64,000 nt of DNA. It comes from Streptomyces sp. NBC_00178 (GTDB lineage: Bacteria > Actinomycetota > Actinomycetes > Streptomycetales > Streptomycetaceae). The first letter of the stretch is position 1. Each line of letters starts with the position of its first letter. The DNA lies in assembly GCF_036206005.1 (NCBI RefSeq), contig NZ_CP108143.1:3997501-4061500 (forward strand), given 5' to 3'. Shown piece by piece: positions 35,229 to 44,678 of this stretch. The notes below the pieces were generated by a model. The model was not told where the DNA came from. It saw nothing but the letters and a program-made list of their open reading frames with translations, and did not search any database. The position numbers were made by a program, and so were the translations under genes.

Positions 35229-35622
35229 GCGTCCCCATGAACGCGTCCAGCTGGACGCGGTCGCCGGGCCGGGTCAGGAGCGCGCGGGCGGAACCGGGAG
35301 GAAGCCAGGCCAGCCGGTCCACCTCGTCGTTGGGCACGAAGGTGCCGTCGGCCGCCTCCGCCGCCCAGTAACTGACCTCCTTCGGCCGTCCGTTGGCCAC
35401 GTAGACGGCCGTGGGCAGGGCGGCGCCCGGCTCGCACCGGTGGCCCGTCTCCTCCTGTACCTCCCGCAGGGCGCCCTCCAGCGCCGTCTCGCCGCGCTTG
35501 AGCTTGCCCTTGGGGAACGACCAGTCGTCGTACCGCGGGCGGTGGACGAGGCAGATCTCCGTACCGCCCTCGGGCGCCCGGCGCCACAGCACGCAGCCCG
35601 CCGCGAGCACCGGGCCGCTCAT
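35212..35622 (-). CDS. NUDIX hydrolase (MutT-like)
   Basis: 136 residues. The Nudix box is complete: GKLKRGETALEGALREVQEETGH, seen as GKLKRGE, then REVQEETG (G-x5-E-x7-R-E-U-x-E-E-x-G). It hydrolyses a nucleoside diphosphate linked to another moiety. The start overlaps the CHAD stop by 4 nt, tying it to the ppk operon; a role in removing dinucleoside polyphosphates or oxidised dNTPs is possible. Confidence 0.9.
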   Translation of the reverse strand: MSGPVLAAGCVLWRRAPEGGTEICLVHRPRYDDWSFPKGKLKRGETALEGALREVQEETGHRCEPGAALPTAVYVANGRPKEVSYWAAEAADGTFVPNDEVDRLAWLPPGSARALLTRPGDRVQLDAFMGTLRPGT

Positions 35623-36611
35623 CGCGCGGTCACGGCCGTCGCGCGGGGCCAGGCCTCGCGGAACACCGCACGCGCGGCCGCCACCTCGTGCCGCTGGTCG
35701 GCGTGCAGGACGCCCAGGGCGTACGCGGTCGCCGGGGCGATCCTCGGGGTGCGCGCCGCCTCCGCCGCGGCCGCCGCCGCCTCCGCCGCGTCCCGGTGCA
35801 GTTCGAGAGCGTGCCCCGGCCCGGTGAGCGCCGGGTCGGGGGCGCCCCGCAGCACCTCGTGGGCGTACCGGTGCAGCCGGAGCAGCAGCCGGGCCTGGTG
35901 CCAGAGGGCGTCGTGGGCCTCGTTGTACGGCTCCACCGCCTCGTCGGGCGGCAGGGCGGCGACCGCCGCCAGCATCCGCTCCTCGGCCAGCCCGGCCGGG
36001 TCGTGCAGCACCCCGGCGGCCGGTTCGGCGGCCGCAGGCGACAGGGGGACCTCCGAGGCGAGCAGGGCGACGCCGTCGGCGACCGCGTGGAAGCGGGAGG
36101 AGCCGATGGCCTGGAGGGCCGCCGAGTGTGCGCGGGTCCTGGCGAGGGTCAGCCGGCGTTCCAGGAGGGCGCCCGCCCGCGCGGCACCGACGTCGAGGGC
36201 GGCCCGCTCCTTGGCGGCCTCCGTGGTGTCCGCGTCTCCCGAGGCCCTGGCGGCCGGCAGCGAGGTGCCGGAGAGCTGGTGCAGGGCGTCCAGCAGCCGC
36301 CCGAGCCGGGTGGCGTAGGCGTGCTCACGGGCCAGGGTGCCGGAGAGCCAGGCCAGTTCCGCCCGGAGGTGGTCGGCCCAGGCGGGTTCCAGCGCTCCCC
36401 GGAAGGTGTGCAGGGTGGCGCTCATGCGGCGGGCGGCGTGCCGCAGTGCGCGGGCCGCCTCGTCGGCGCCGTGCGTGCCCGCGTCCGCCGGGGCGCTGTG
36501 CTCGCGGTGCAGGCGCAGGCCCCGCAGGAATCCGGCTGCCTGTTCGCGCAGGTACGGCGCGAGGACCGATCCGGCGGAGAGGGTCGTCGTCGGGTGGTCA
36601 GGGCGTCGCAC
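35619..36611 (-). CDS. CHAD-domain protein
   Basis: 330 residues from GTG 36611 ([13 protein letters not shown]), with GGAGG 7 nt upstream. The start lies 14 nt inside the end of ppk. The helical CHAD domain shows conserved basic and His residues ([44 protein letters not shown]-type helices). CHAD proteins bind polyphosphate and localise to polyP granules, which fits coupling to ppk. Confidence 0.87.
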   Translation of the reverse strand: MRRPDHPTTTLSAGSVLAPYLREQAAGFLRGLRLHREHSAPADAGTHGADEAARALRHAARRMSATLHTFRGALEPAWADHLRAELAWLSGTLAREHAYATRLGRLLDALHQLSGTSLPAARASGDADTTEAAKERAALDVGAARAGALLERRLTLARTRAHSAALQAIGSSRFHAVADGVALLASEVPLSPAAAEPAAGVLHDPAGLAEERMLAAVAALPPDEAVEPYNEAHDALWHQARLLLRLHRYAHEVLRGAPDPALTGPGHALELHRDAAEAAAAAAEAARTPRIAPATAYALGVLHADQRHEVAAARAVFREAWPRATAVTAR

Positions 36612-38844
36612 GCCTACGCCTCCGGGCATCGATGAGCATCTCTTGTACATGCCGCAGGGGCTGGCCGTCCGCGTCCGTGGAGTGCCTGGTCCAGTTGCCG
36701 TCGGGGCCCAGGTGCCAGGAGGACGTGGTGTCGGACATGCCGGTTTCCAGGAGCCTGCTGAGCGCGGCTCGGTGCGCGGGGTCGGTCACGCGGACCAGTG
36801 CCTCGATCCGGCGGTCGAGGTTGCGGTGCATCATGTCGGCGCTGCCGAACCAGACTTCGGGCTCGCCGCCGTTGCCGAAGGCGAAGAGCCGGGAGTGTTC
36901 GAGGAAGCGGCCCAGTATCGAGCGGACCCGGACGTTCTCGGAGAGGCCGCTGACCCCGGGGCGGATCGCGCAGATGCCGCGCACCCAGATGTCGACGGGA
37001 ACCCCGGCCTGCCCTGCCCGGTAGCAGGCGTCGATGACCGCTTCGTCGACCATCGAGTTGACCTTGATGCGCACGTAGGCGGGCCGCCCCGCCCGGTGGT
37101 GGGCGGCCTCCTTGTTGATCCGCGCGATCAGCCCGTCGCGCAGGGACTTCGGCGCCACCAGCAGCCGGCGGTAGGTCTCGCGGCGGGAGTAGCCGGAGAG
37201 CCGGTTGAAGAGGTCGGAGAGGTCGGCCCCGACCTGCGGGTCGGCGGTGAGGAGCCCGAGGTCCTCGTACAGCCGGGCCGTCTTGGGGTGGTAGTTGCCG
37301 GTGCCGACGTGGGAGTAGCGGCGCAGCGTGTCTCCCTCCTGACGGACCACCAGGGAGAGCTTGCAGTGGGTCTTGAGCCCGACGAGGCCGTAGACGACGT
37401 GGCAGCCCGCCTCCTCCAGCTTGCGGGCCCACTTGATGTTGGCCTGCTCGTCGAAGCGTGCCTTGATCTCGACGAGGACGAGGACCTGCTTCCCGGACTC
37501 GGCGGCGTCGATGAGGGCGTCGACTATCGGCGAGTCGCCCGACGTCCGGTAGAGGGTCTGCTTGATCGCGAGGACGTCCGGGTCGCCCGCCGCCTGTTCC
37601 AGGAAGGCCTGGACGGAGGTGGAGAAGGAGTCGTACGGGTGGTGCAGCAGTACGTCGCGTTCACGGAGGGCGGCGAAGATGTCGGGCGCGGAGGCCGACT
37701 CGACCTCGGCCAGGTCGCGGTGGGTGCCGGCGACGAACTTGGGGTACTTCAGCTCGGGCCGGTCCAGCGAGGCGATCCCGAACAGGCCGGTGAGGTCGAG
37801 CGGGCCGGGCAGCGGGTAGAGCTCGGTCTCGGAGATCTTCAGCTCGCGCACCAGCAGGTCCAGGACGTACGGGTCGATGGACTCCTCGACCTCCAGGCGG
37901 ACCGGCGGGCCGAAGCGGCGCCGCATGAGCTCCTTCTCCAGCGCCTGGAGGAGGTTCTCGGCGTCGTCCTCCTCGACCTCCAGGTCCTCGTTCCTGGTGA
38001 CCCGGAACATGTGGTGGGCCAGGACCTCCATGCCCGGGAAGAGCTCTTCGAGGTGGGCCGCGATGATGTCCTCTATCGGGACGTAACGCTGCGGGGACGC
38101 CTCCAGGAAGCGCGTGAGCAGCGGCGGCACCTTGACCCGGGCGAAGTGGCGGTGCCCGCTCACGGGGTTGCGCACGACGACGGCGAGGTTGAGCGAGAGC
38201 CCCGAGATGTACGGGAAGGGGTGGGCCGGGTCGACGGCCAGCGGGGTCAGCACCGGGAAGACCCGCTGCCGGAAGAAGGTGAACAGGCGGGCCTGTTCCT
38301 TCTCGGTCAGGTCGGGCCAGCGGACCAGCTGGATGCCCTCGTCGGACAGGGCGGGGGCGATGTCCTGCTGGTAGCAGGCGGCGTGCCGCGCCATGAGTTC
38401 CCGCGAACGGGTCCAGATCAGGTCGAGCACCTCGCGGGGCTGCAGCCCGGACGCGGACCGGGTCGCGACGCCGGTGGCGATACGGCGCTTGAGACCGGCC
38501 ACCCGGACCATGAAGAACTCGTCCAGGTTCGACGCGAAGATGGCGAGGAAATTAGCCCGTTCGAGTAGCGGTGTGCCGGGGTCCTCGGCCAGTTCCAGGA
38601 CGCGTTCGTTGAACGCGAGCCAACTGCGCTCCCGGTCCAGGAACCGGCCCTGCGGCAGTTCGTCGCCGTCCGCCTCGGGCTCGTAGGCGTCCGCGTCGTT
38701 GTCCAGATCGGGATCCAGGTCGGCGGCTGTGGACAGACCTGTGGGCACCCCGCCGGCGACGGCGTGGGGCCGGTGCGCGGCGAGGGAGCCCACCGACGGC
38801 TGGGCGGGCTGGACCGGGACCTCGGAGCTGGGCTGCTGGCTCAT
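36598..38844 (-). CDS. ppk: Polyphosphate kinase 1
   Basis: 748 residues from ATG 38844 ([12 protein letters not shown]), with a disordered N-terminus of ~60 residues before [20 protein letters not shown]. The autophosphorylated His is in [10 protein letters not shown] and the second active-site His in [13 protein letters not shown] (around residues 490-515). It makes polyP reversibly from ATP. First gene of ppk-CHAD-NUDIX. Confidence 0.95.
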   Translation of the reverse strand: MSQQPSSEVPVQPAQPSVGSLAAHRPHAVAGGVPTGLSTAADLDPDLDNDADAYEPEADGDELPQGRFLDRERSWLAFNERVLELAEDPGTPLLERANFLAIFASNLDEFFMVRVAGLKRRIATGVATRSASGLQPREVLDLIWTRSRELMARHAACYQQDIAPALSDEGIQLVRWPDLTEKEQARLFTFFRQRVFPVLTPLAVDPAHPFPYISGLSLNLAVVVRNPVSGHRHFARVKVPPLLTRFLEASPQRYVPIEDIIAAHLEELFPGMEVLAHHMFRVTRNEDLEVEEDDAENLLQALEKELMRRRFGPPVRLEVEESIDPYVLDLLVRELKISETELYPLPGPLDLTGLFGIASLDRPELKYPKFVAGTHRDLAEVESASAPDIFAALRERDVLLHHPYDSFSTSVQAFLEQAAGDPDVLAIKQTLYRTSGDSPIVDALIDAAESGKQVLVLVEIKARFDEQANIKWARKLEEAGCHVVYGLVGLKTHCKLSLVVRQEGDTLRRYSHVGTGNYHPKTARLYEDLGLLTADPQVGADLSDLFNRLSGYSRRETYRRLLVAPKSLRDGLIARINKEAAHHRAGRPAYVRIKVNSMVDEAVIDACYRAGQAGVPVDIWVRGICAIRPGVSGLSENVRVRSILGRFLEHSRLFAFGNGGEPEVWFGSADMMHRNLDRRIEALVRVTDPAHRAALSRLLETGMSDTTSSWHLGPDGNWTRHSTDADGQPLRHVQEMLIDARRRRRATP

Positions 38845-39068
38845 GGACCTATTCTTCCGCGCGTTCGGCTCCTCAGGCGCGTCGGAGGCGAGAAAGATCG
38901 CGGAAGAAAGGGGGCCGGTCCGTTTCGCGGGGTCGTTCCCGTTGCGGGGGGTGGGCAGAGCTGGCTGCATCCCGTGAGGGTCGCAAGCTCTTCTGAATGG
39001 CCGGTAACGGCGACATGACGTACAGGAAGCGGTGTGGCTGCGGTGCTGTCGTCGGTCACGGAGAGTCA

Positions 39069-39109
39069 GCCCCCCGTCCGGGCTCCCGTCGGGGCGCGGA
39101 CAGGGGGCT
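39069..39109. terminator. Terminator after the ABC-2 permease gene
   Basis: Inverted repeat GCCCCCCGTCCG / CGGACAGGGGGC with one mismatch, 11 nt past the permease stop on the minus strand. Confidence 0.7.
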
Positions 39110-39120
39110 GCTGCCGGTTC

Positions 39121-40113
39121 TCAGCCGCTGCGGCGGCGCAGGACGCGGAAGGCGAGCGCGAGGGCCAGGGCGGCGAGGGCCAGCGCGATGCCGGTCTCGA
39201 CGAGCTGGAGCGGCCAGAAGTGCGAGGCGGGGTGGTAGTCGGCGTACTCGCCTGTGACCGCCCGCCCGGCGAGGCAGGCGGGCCGGTCGGCGACCTGCTC
39301 CCAGCAGTCTTCGACGGAGTGCCGTACGCCGTCGTCGGTGATGCGTCCGGTGTCGGTGATCCAGGAGCCCCGGGGCAGAGAACCGGTTTCGTCTGTCGCG
39401 CTCACCAGAGTCCTCGGAGGCCACAGCAAGGGGCGCAGCGCGGTCAGGGCGATGACGGCGGCGACGGTGACCAGGGCCGAGAGCGCCAGCGCGGGGACCG
39501 TGCGGCGGACCAGGAGTCCGACGAGCGCCCCGGCACAGAGGCCGAGCAGGACGTGGGCGATCGGTACCGTGCCCGTGGTGGCGAAGACGTAGGGCGTGGA
39601 CCACTCGGACGTGTAGGAGACCGTCAAGCGGGACCGGACCCAGTGGAGCACCGCTGAAAGCACGGCGGTCACAGTCACGAGCAGCACAGCGGGCACGGCG
39701 AGTTTCGCGGCGAGCCAGCGAGCGGGCGACATCGACTGGGTCCAGGACAATTTGAACGTGCCGCTCTCCAGCTCCCTGCCGATCATCGGGCCGGCGACGA
39801 ATCCGCTGAGGAGGGCCGGCATCGCCATCAGGACCGTGGCGATGAGGTTGAAGGTGTTGTCGTACCTGAACATGCTGACCGCGTAGTTGCGGGCTGTCTG
39901 GTTGCAGTGCCGGCCCGCCCCTCCGTCGATCGGACACCCGCTCGTCAGGAAGACCTGGGTGACGTGCGACGACCGCAGGGTGACGGCGATCAGGGCGAGG
40001 AGCACGGCCAGGGCGAGGCCGCCCCCGATCCACAGTGTCGTGCGGTGCTGCCGCACCACGACGCGCACCGGCCCCCGCAGTGAGGGGCGGGGCCGGGTGA
40101 GGGTGGTGCTCAT
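39121..40113 (-). CDS. ABC-2 type transporter permease
   Basis: 330 residues with about six membrane helices, including LWIGGGLALAVLLALIAVTL and LVETGIALALAALALALAF, and an external loop with paired Cys (SGCPIDGGAGRHCNQ). The ATG overlaps the stop of the ATPase gene (ATGA). Substrate unknown. Third gene of a GntR-ATPase-permease operon, the usual YtrA-type arrangement for cell-envelope stress exporters. Confidence 0.85.
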   Translation of the reverse strand: MSTTLTRPRPSLRGPVRVVVRQHRTTLWIGGGLALAVLLALIAVTLRSSHVTQVFLTSGCPIDGGAGRHCNQTARNYAVSMFRYDNTFNLIATVLMAMPALLSGFVAGPMIGRELESGTFKLSWTQSMSPARWLAAKLAVPAVLLVTVTAVLSAVLHWVRSRLTVSYTSEWSTPYVFATTGTVPIAHVLLGLCAGALVGLLVRRTVPALALSALVTVAAVIALTALRPLLWPPRTLVSATDETGSLPRGSWITDTGRITDDGVRHSVEDCWEQVADRPACLAGRAVTGEYADYHPASHFWPLQLVETGIALALAALALALAFRVLRRRSG

Positions 40114-41003
40114 ATCGCCGCCACCGCCTCGGCGTTCTCGGCGCTCGGGGTGAGCAGGGGCGGGGCCTCCGGAGAGCGGAGGTGGGCCAGCAGAAGTTCC
40201 TCCAGGGACGGTTCCGTGACGTCCCAGGCCGCGGTGTCCACCGGGCCCTCCTTGCGTACGAGTGCGGTGAGCTGACGGCCCGTCGTGCGCGACTCGACGA
40301 CCGTGTGCGGGGCGAGGTCGCCGACCTGGCCGGTGAGCACGGCGTGCGCGGCCACGATGTCCTCGCTCTCGCCGCCGAGGCGGACCCGGCCGCCCTCGAC
40401 GAGCAGGAGGTAGTCGCAGGCGCCCTCCAGTTCGGTGAGGATGTGCGACGACATCACGATGGTGGTGCCGTGCTCGGCGGCCTCCGCCATCAGGACGCCC
40501 ATCAGCTGGTGCCGGGCGAGCGGGTCCAGGTCGGCCATCGGCTCGTCCAGCAGCAGGAGTTCGGGCCTCTTGCCGAGGGCGAGGGCCAGGGCCAGCCGGG
40601 TGCGCTGGCCGCCCGACAGTGTGCGGACCTTCGCGTCCTGGGGGAGCGGGTCGGCGACCCGGCGGGCGGTCGCCGGGTCCCAGGTGCCGGGGTTGAGCTC
40701 GGCCCCGGCCCACAGGGTGCCGGCCACGGTGAGCTGCGGGAACAGCGGCTTGTCCTGGGCCACGTACGCGATACGCGGACGCGCGTCGGCGGGGGTCGAA
40801 CCGAGCACCCGCACCGATCCCCGGGTGGGCCGCAGCAGGCCGGCCGTGAGGGAGAGCAGGGTGGACTTCCCTGCGCCGTTGGGGCCGACGAGGGCGCATA
40901 TCCGTCCGGCGGGGAGCCGGAACGAGCAGTCGCTCAGCGCCCGTCGCCCCCGCCTCCCGTAAGTCATGCCGAGGCCGTTCGCCTCGATCGCGGCGCCTGT
41001 CAT
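40110..41003 (-). CDS. ABC transporter ATP-binding protein
   Basis: 297 residues from ATG 41003, overlapping the gntR stop (TGATG). Walker A GPNGAGKST, signature LSGGQRTRLAL, Walker B ELLLLDEPMADLDP and switch His in MSSHILTE. Partner of the ABC-2 permease. Confidence 0.92.
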   Translation of the reverse strand: MTGAAIEANGLGMTYGRRGRRALSDCSFRLPAGRICALVGPNGAGKSTLLSLTAGLLRPTRGSVRVLGSTPADARPRIAYVAQDKPLFPQLTVAGTLWAGAELNPGTWDPATARRVADPLPQDAKVRTLSGGQRTRLALALALGKRPELLLLDEPMADLDPLARHQLMGVLMAEAAEHGTTIVMSSHILTELEGACDYLLLVEGGRVRLGGESEDIVAAHAVLTGQVGDLAPHTVVESRTTGRQLTALVRKEGPVDTAAWDVTEPSLEELLLAHLRSPEAPPLLTPSAENAEAVAAI

Positions 41004-41410
41004 CAGTGCGGGTCTCCCTTGAACGTGCTGTCCAGTACGTCGGTGAAGAGTGCGCTCACGTCGTCCTTGTCCAGACCCGCGGCGCGAGCCCTGCGGGTCC
41101 ACTCGGCGAGCTCGGCGCGCAGCGGCGGATCGGTCGTGACCGCCGCGCTGCCCAGGGTGCGGCGGACGAAGGTGCCGAGGCCGCGGCGGGCCTCGACGAG
41201 TCCTTCGCGCTCCAGTTCGCGGTAGGCCTTGAGCACCGTGTTCGGGTTGATCGCCGTGGCCTCGACGACTTCGCGGGCCGTGGGCAGACGGTCACCGGGC
41301 TCCAGCACACCGAGGCGGAGTGCCTGCTTGGTCTGCTGCACGATCTGGAGGTAGGTGGCGACGCCGCTGCGCCGGTCGATACGGAACTCGACCGCTGCGG
41401 ACTCTGCCAT
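41003..41410 (-). CDS. GntR-family regulator, YtrA subfamily
   Basis: 135 residues from ATG 41410. A GntR winged helix (PTAREVVEATAINPNTVLKAYRELEREGLVE, seen as REVVEATAINPNTVLKAYRE) with only a short C-terminal helical part, the YtrA type. It lies directly upstream of the ABC genes and an inverted repeat covers its own translation start region, so it should repress the whole operon until an inducer, usually a cell-wall antibiotic, is present. Confidence 0.9.
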   Translation of the reverse strand: MAESAAVEFRIDRRSGVATYLQIVQQTKQALRLGVLEPGDRLPTAREVVEATAINPNTVLKAYRELEREGLVEARRGLGTFVRRTLGSAAVTTDPPLRAELAEWTRRARAAGLDKDDVSALFTDVLDSTFKGDPH

Positions 41411-41415
41411 GTGCA

Positions 41416-41449
41416 CCACCCTTTCACTAATTGAGTAGTGAAAGGGTGG
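41416..41449. promoter_or_regulatory. YtrA-type operator overlapping the gntR ribosome binding site
   Basis: Perfect 14-nt inverted repeat (CCACCCTTTCACTA / TAGTGAAAGGGTGG) with a 6-nt centre. The core CACTA-n6-TAGTG resembles YtrA operators. On the minus strand the proximal arm ends in AAAGGGTGG, 5 nt before the ATG, and is also the Shine-Dalgarno. Confidence 0.85.
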
Positions 41450-41502
41450 CCTAAGGGAGGGGCGACGTCAAGTCACGCCGCCCCTCAGGGTGTTGGTGCT
41501 GC

Positions 41503-42426
41503 TCAGGACTCCGTGCGGTACATCAGGTCGACCTCGTGCGTGGCGAAGCCCATCCGCTCGTACACCGACAGCGCGGCCGGGTTGTCCGCGTCGACGTAGA
41601 GCATCGCCGTCGGCAGGCCCCGCGCGGCCAGGTGGCGCAGGCCGATCGCGGTGAGGGCCTTGCCGAGGCCGCCGCCCTGGGCGTCCGGCCTGATGCCGAC
41701 GACGTAGACCTCGCCGAGGTCCTCCTCGACGTGCACCTTCGTCCAGTGGAAGCCGATGATCTCGCCGTCGCGCTCGGCCAGGAAGAAGCCCTCGGGGTCG
41801 AACCAGGACTCGGCCTTGCGGTCGTCGAGGTCCCGCTGGGTGAGGGATCCCTGCTCGGGGTGGTGGGCGAACGCGGCGCTGTTCACGGCGAGCCAGGCGG
41901 TGTCGTCCCGGCCCGGCACGAAGGTCCGGACGGTGACGCCCGGCGGGAGGGCCGGCTCGGCGATGTCGAGGGAGTCCAACGGGCGCCGCAGCTGGCGCAG
42001 TTCGCGGAAGAGCGAGAGGCCGAGGACCTGGGCGAGGTGTCGTGCGGCCGCCTTGCCGCCGTGCGCCCAGACCCGCAGCCGCTTGCCGGTCGCGCCGAGG
42101 AGGGCGGATCCCAGGGCGCGGCCGTGTCCCCGGCCCCGGTGGGAGGGGTGCACGACCAGCTCCGCGGCCGGTGCCTCCACGGGGTCGGTGTCCTCCAGTT
42201 GCGCGTATCCGGCCAACTCGCCGTCCACCCCGAGCAGGAAGTGCCGGACACCCTCGCGGTGCCCGCCCCTCAGCTGCAGCCGCCCCTGCTCGGAGACGGC
42301 CTGCCGCCCGTCGGTCGCGGCGGCCTCGCCGAGGAGGGCGAGGACGGCGTCGGCCTGCTCGGGGGTGAGCACGTCGAGGGTCTCGATCACGCGTCCGGGG
42401 GCGGGGAGGGGTGCGTCAGTCGTCAT
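41503..42426 (-). CDS. mshD: Mycothiol synthase (acetyltransferase MshD)
   Basis: 307 residues forming two tandem GNAT domains: the first with AAELVVHPSHRGRGHGRAL, the second with GEVYVVGIRPDAQGGGLGKAL and YVDADNPAALSVYERMGF. It acetylates Cys-GlcN-Ins in the last step of mycothiol synthesis, the main low-molecular thiol of actinobacteria. Length and both CoA-binding loops match the family. Confidence 0.93.
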   Translation of the reverse strand: MTTDAPLPAPGRVIETLDVLTPEQADAVLALLGEAAATDGRQAVSEQGRLQLRGGHREGVRHFLLGVDGELAGYAQLEDTDPVEAPAAELVVHPSHRGRGHGRALGSALLGATGKRLRVWAHGGKAAARHLAQVLGLSLFRELRQLRRPLDSLDIAEPALPPGVTVRTFVPGRDDTAWLAVNSAAFAHHPEQGSLTQRDLDDRKAESWFDPEGFFLAERDGEIIGFHWTKVHVEEDLGEVYVVGIRPDAQGGGLGKALTAIGLRHLAARGLPTAMLYVDADNPAALSVYERMGFATHEVDLMYRTES

Positions 42427-42677
42427 GGGTACGAGCGTACGGGGACGGGACCGGCGTCCGGGGGCACGGCGGCGCAGGGTCGCCCGAGGGCCCCGGGGCC
42501 CTCCCTGTCCGCATATGTACGCCCTGCGGGTGATCGACCCCCTTGCGACCGCACGGCAACCAGTTCGTAACCCCCTACACCTGTCGCGCTACGCGCGTTG
42601 ACCCTAGGCTGCGGCAGCAGGATTCCAGGCGTGTCACCGCCACTCACCACCCTCCCGCTGAACTCACAAGGGGAACG

Positions 42678-44501
42678 ATGTCAGCGACTTCGCAGAAGAA
42701 CCGTGCCTCCCGGCGGGTGCTCTCCGCCGCGGCCGGACTGGCCGCGGCGGGCGCACTCGTCGCCGCCCTGCCGGCCGGTGCCCAGGGCCACGGACACGGC
42801 CACGGACACGGTCACCACCAGCCCCGCACCGTCGACGTGCAGCTGCTCTCCTTCAACGACCTCCACGGCAACCTGGAGCCGCCCGCCGGTTCGGCCGGGA
42901 CGGTCGCCGAGAAGCAGGCCGACGGCACGGTGAAGTCGGTCCCGGCCGGTGGCGTCGAGTACCTCGCGACCTCGCTGCGCACCGCGCGCAAGGGGCACCC
43001 GTACTCCGTCACGGCGGCCGGCGGCGACATGGTCGGCGCGAGCCCGCTGCTGTCGGGTCTCTTCCACGACGAGCCCACCATCGAGGCGCTCAACGGGCTC
43101 GACCTCGACGTGACGGCCGTCGGCAACCACGAGTTCGACGAGGGCGCGACCGAGCTGGGGCGCCTGCAGAACGGCGGCTGCCACCCCGTCGAGGGCTGCT
43201 ACGAGAAGGGCAAGAAGTTCAAGGGCGCGGACTTCCCCTACCTCGCGGCCAACGTGACGAGCGAGAAGTCCGGCAAGCCGATCCTCAAGCCGTACACGGT
43301 CTGGAAGAAGAACGGCGTCAAGATCGGCTTCATCGGGGTGACCCTGGAGGGCACGCCGAACATCGTCACGGCGAACGGCGTCAAGGGCCTGAAGTTCCAC
43401 GACGAGATCGAGACGGTCAACAGGTACGCCAAGGAACTGGACCGGCAGGGCGTCAAGTCGATCGTGGCGCTGATCCACGAGGGCGGTGCCCCGGCCTCCT
43501 CCTCGTACAACTACGACTGCGACAGCCCCGGGGCCGGTGACGGCATCTCGGGACCGATCGTCGACATCGCCAAGGGCATCACGTCCAAGGTCGACGCCCT
43601 GGTCACCGGCCACACCCACCAGGCGTACGTGTGCACGGTCCCGGACCCCTCCGGCAAGCCGCGCATGGTCACGTCGGCCTCGTCGTTCGGCAAGCTCTAC
43701 ACGGACACGACGCTCACCTACGACCGCCGCACCAAGGACATCGTCCGCACGTCGGTGAAGTCCCCGTCGTCGGCGAACCACATCGTCAGCCGCGACCAGG
43801 CCAAGGCCACGGACATGACCGCGCTGATCGCCCGCTGGAACACGCTGGCCGCGCCGATCGCGAGCCGCCCCCAGGGCTTCATCTCCGCCGACATCAACGG
43901 TCGCGGCTCCACCGCCCCGGAGAAGCCGCTCGGCAACCTGATCGCCGACGCCCAGCTGGAGGGCCTGGCCCCCGCGGACAAGGGTGGCGCGGTCGTCGCG
44001 TTCATGAACCCGGGCGGTATCCGCTCCGACCTCGTGTACGCGGCCTCGGCGGGTGAGGGCGACGGAGTGGTGACGTACGGCGAGGCGTTCACCGTCCAGC
44101 CGTTCACCAACATGATGAACGTCGTCGACCTCACCGGAGCGCAGCTCGTCGCCGCCCTCCAGCAGCAGGTCAGCGGCTCCAACGCGGCGTCCCCGAAGAT
44201 CCTCCAGGTCTCGAAGGGCCTCACCTACACGCTGGACATGACGAAGGCCGGCGCCGACCGCGTGGTCACCTCGTCGATCCTGCTGAACGGTGTCGCGATC
44301 GACCCGGCGAAGACGTACCGCGTCGCGATGAACGAGTTCCTCGCGGGCGGCGGCGACGGCTTCGCGGCTCTCGGCCAGGGCACGAACAAGCTGGTGGGCC
44401 CGTCGGACCTGGACCTGTTCAACGCCTACCTGGCGGCGCACTCCACGGCCTCCGCGCCGCTGGCCCCGCCCGCCACGGACCGGATCACGGTCGTGCAGTA
44501 G
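42678..44501 (+). CDS. Secreted 5'-nucleotidase / metallophosphoesterase
   Basis: 607 residues, with a signal peptide (SRRVLSAAAGLAAAGALVAA) and a His-rich GHGHGHGHGHH stretch after cleavage. Metal-site motifs: SFNDLHGNLE, GGDMVGASP, GNHEFDEGA, LIHEGG and GHTHQAYVC; the C-terminal substrate domain has NPGGIRSDL and GGGDGF. It would release phosphate from external nucleotides, which suits the phosphate region. AAGGGG 5 nt before the ATG. Confidence 0.93.
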   Translation: MSATSQKNRASRRVLSAAAGLAAAGALVAALPAGAQGHGHGHGHGHHQPRTVDVQLLSFNDLHGNLEPPAGSAGTVAEKQADGTVKSVPAGGVEYLATSLRTARKGHPYSVTAAGGDMVGASPLLSGLFHDEPTIEALNGLDLDVTAVGNHEFDEGATELGRLQNGGCHPVEGCYEKGKKFKGADFPYLAANVTSEKSGKPILKPYTVWKKNGVKIGFIGVTLEGTPNIVTANGVKGLKFHDEIETVNRYAKELDRQGVKSIVALIHEGGAPASSSYNYDCDSPGAGDGISGPIVDIAKGITSKVDALVTGHTHQAYVCTVPDPSGKPRMVTSASSFGKLYTDTTLTYDRRTKDIVRTSVKSPSSANHIVSRDQAKATDMTALIARWNTLAAPIASRPQGFISADINGRGSTAPEKPLGNLIADAQLEGLAPADKGGAVVAFMNPGGIRSDLVYAASAGEGDGVVTYGEAFTVQPFTNMMNVVDLTGAQLVAALQQQVSGSNAASPKILQVSKGLTYTLDMTKAGADRVVTSSILLNGVAIDPAKTYRVAMNEFLAGGGDGFAALGQGTNKLVGPSDLDLFNAYLAAHSTASAPLAPPATDRITVVQ

Positions 44502-44521
44502 GCGCGGGACGCGGGACAGGG

Positions 44522-44564
44522 CGGAGCGGGGCGGCGGGCCGATCGGGCCTGCCGCCCCGCTCCG
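44522..44564 (+). terminator. Terminator after the 5'-nucleotidase gene
   Basis: Inverted repeat CGGAGCGGGGCGGCGGGCC / GGCCTGCCGCCCCGCTCCG-like (one mismatch, GATC loop), 20 nt after the stop. Confidence 0.75.
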
Positions 44565-44678
44565 GCGTTTCCGGTGGCCGGACTCCGGCCGCGTACGGGC
44601 ATGCCCTGTTCCGCTCTTGATGCGTGCGCGTCATAATCCCGGAGCCACCCCCCACCACGGCCGTCGGAGGCATTGCCC

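Noticed and set aside
38845..39060. PHO box upstream of ppk
   Set aside because: Only weak matches (GTTACCGGCCA, then TTCAGAAGAGC on the minus strand) were found; not enough to call against the clear box at pstS.
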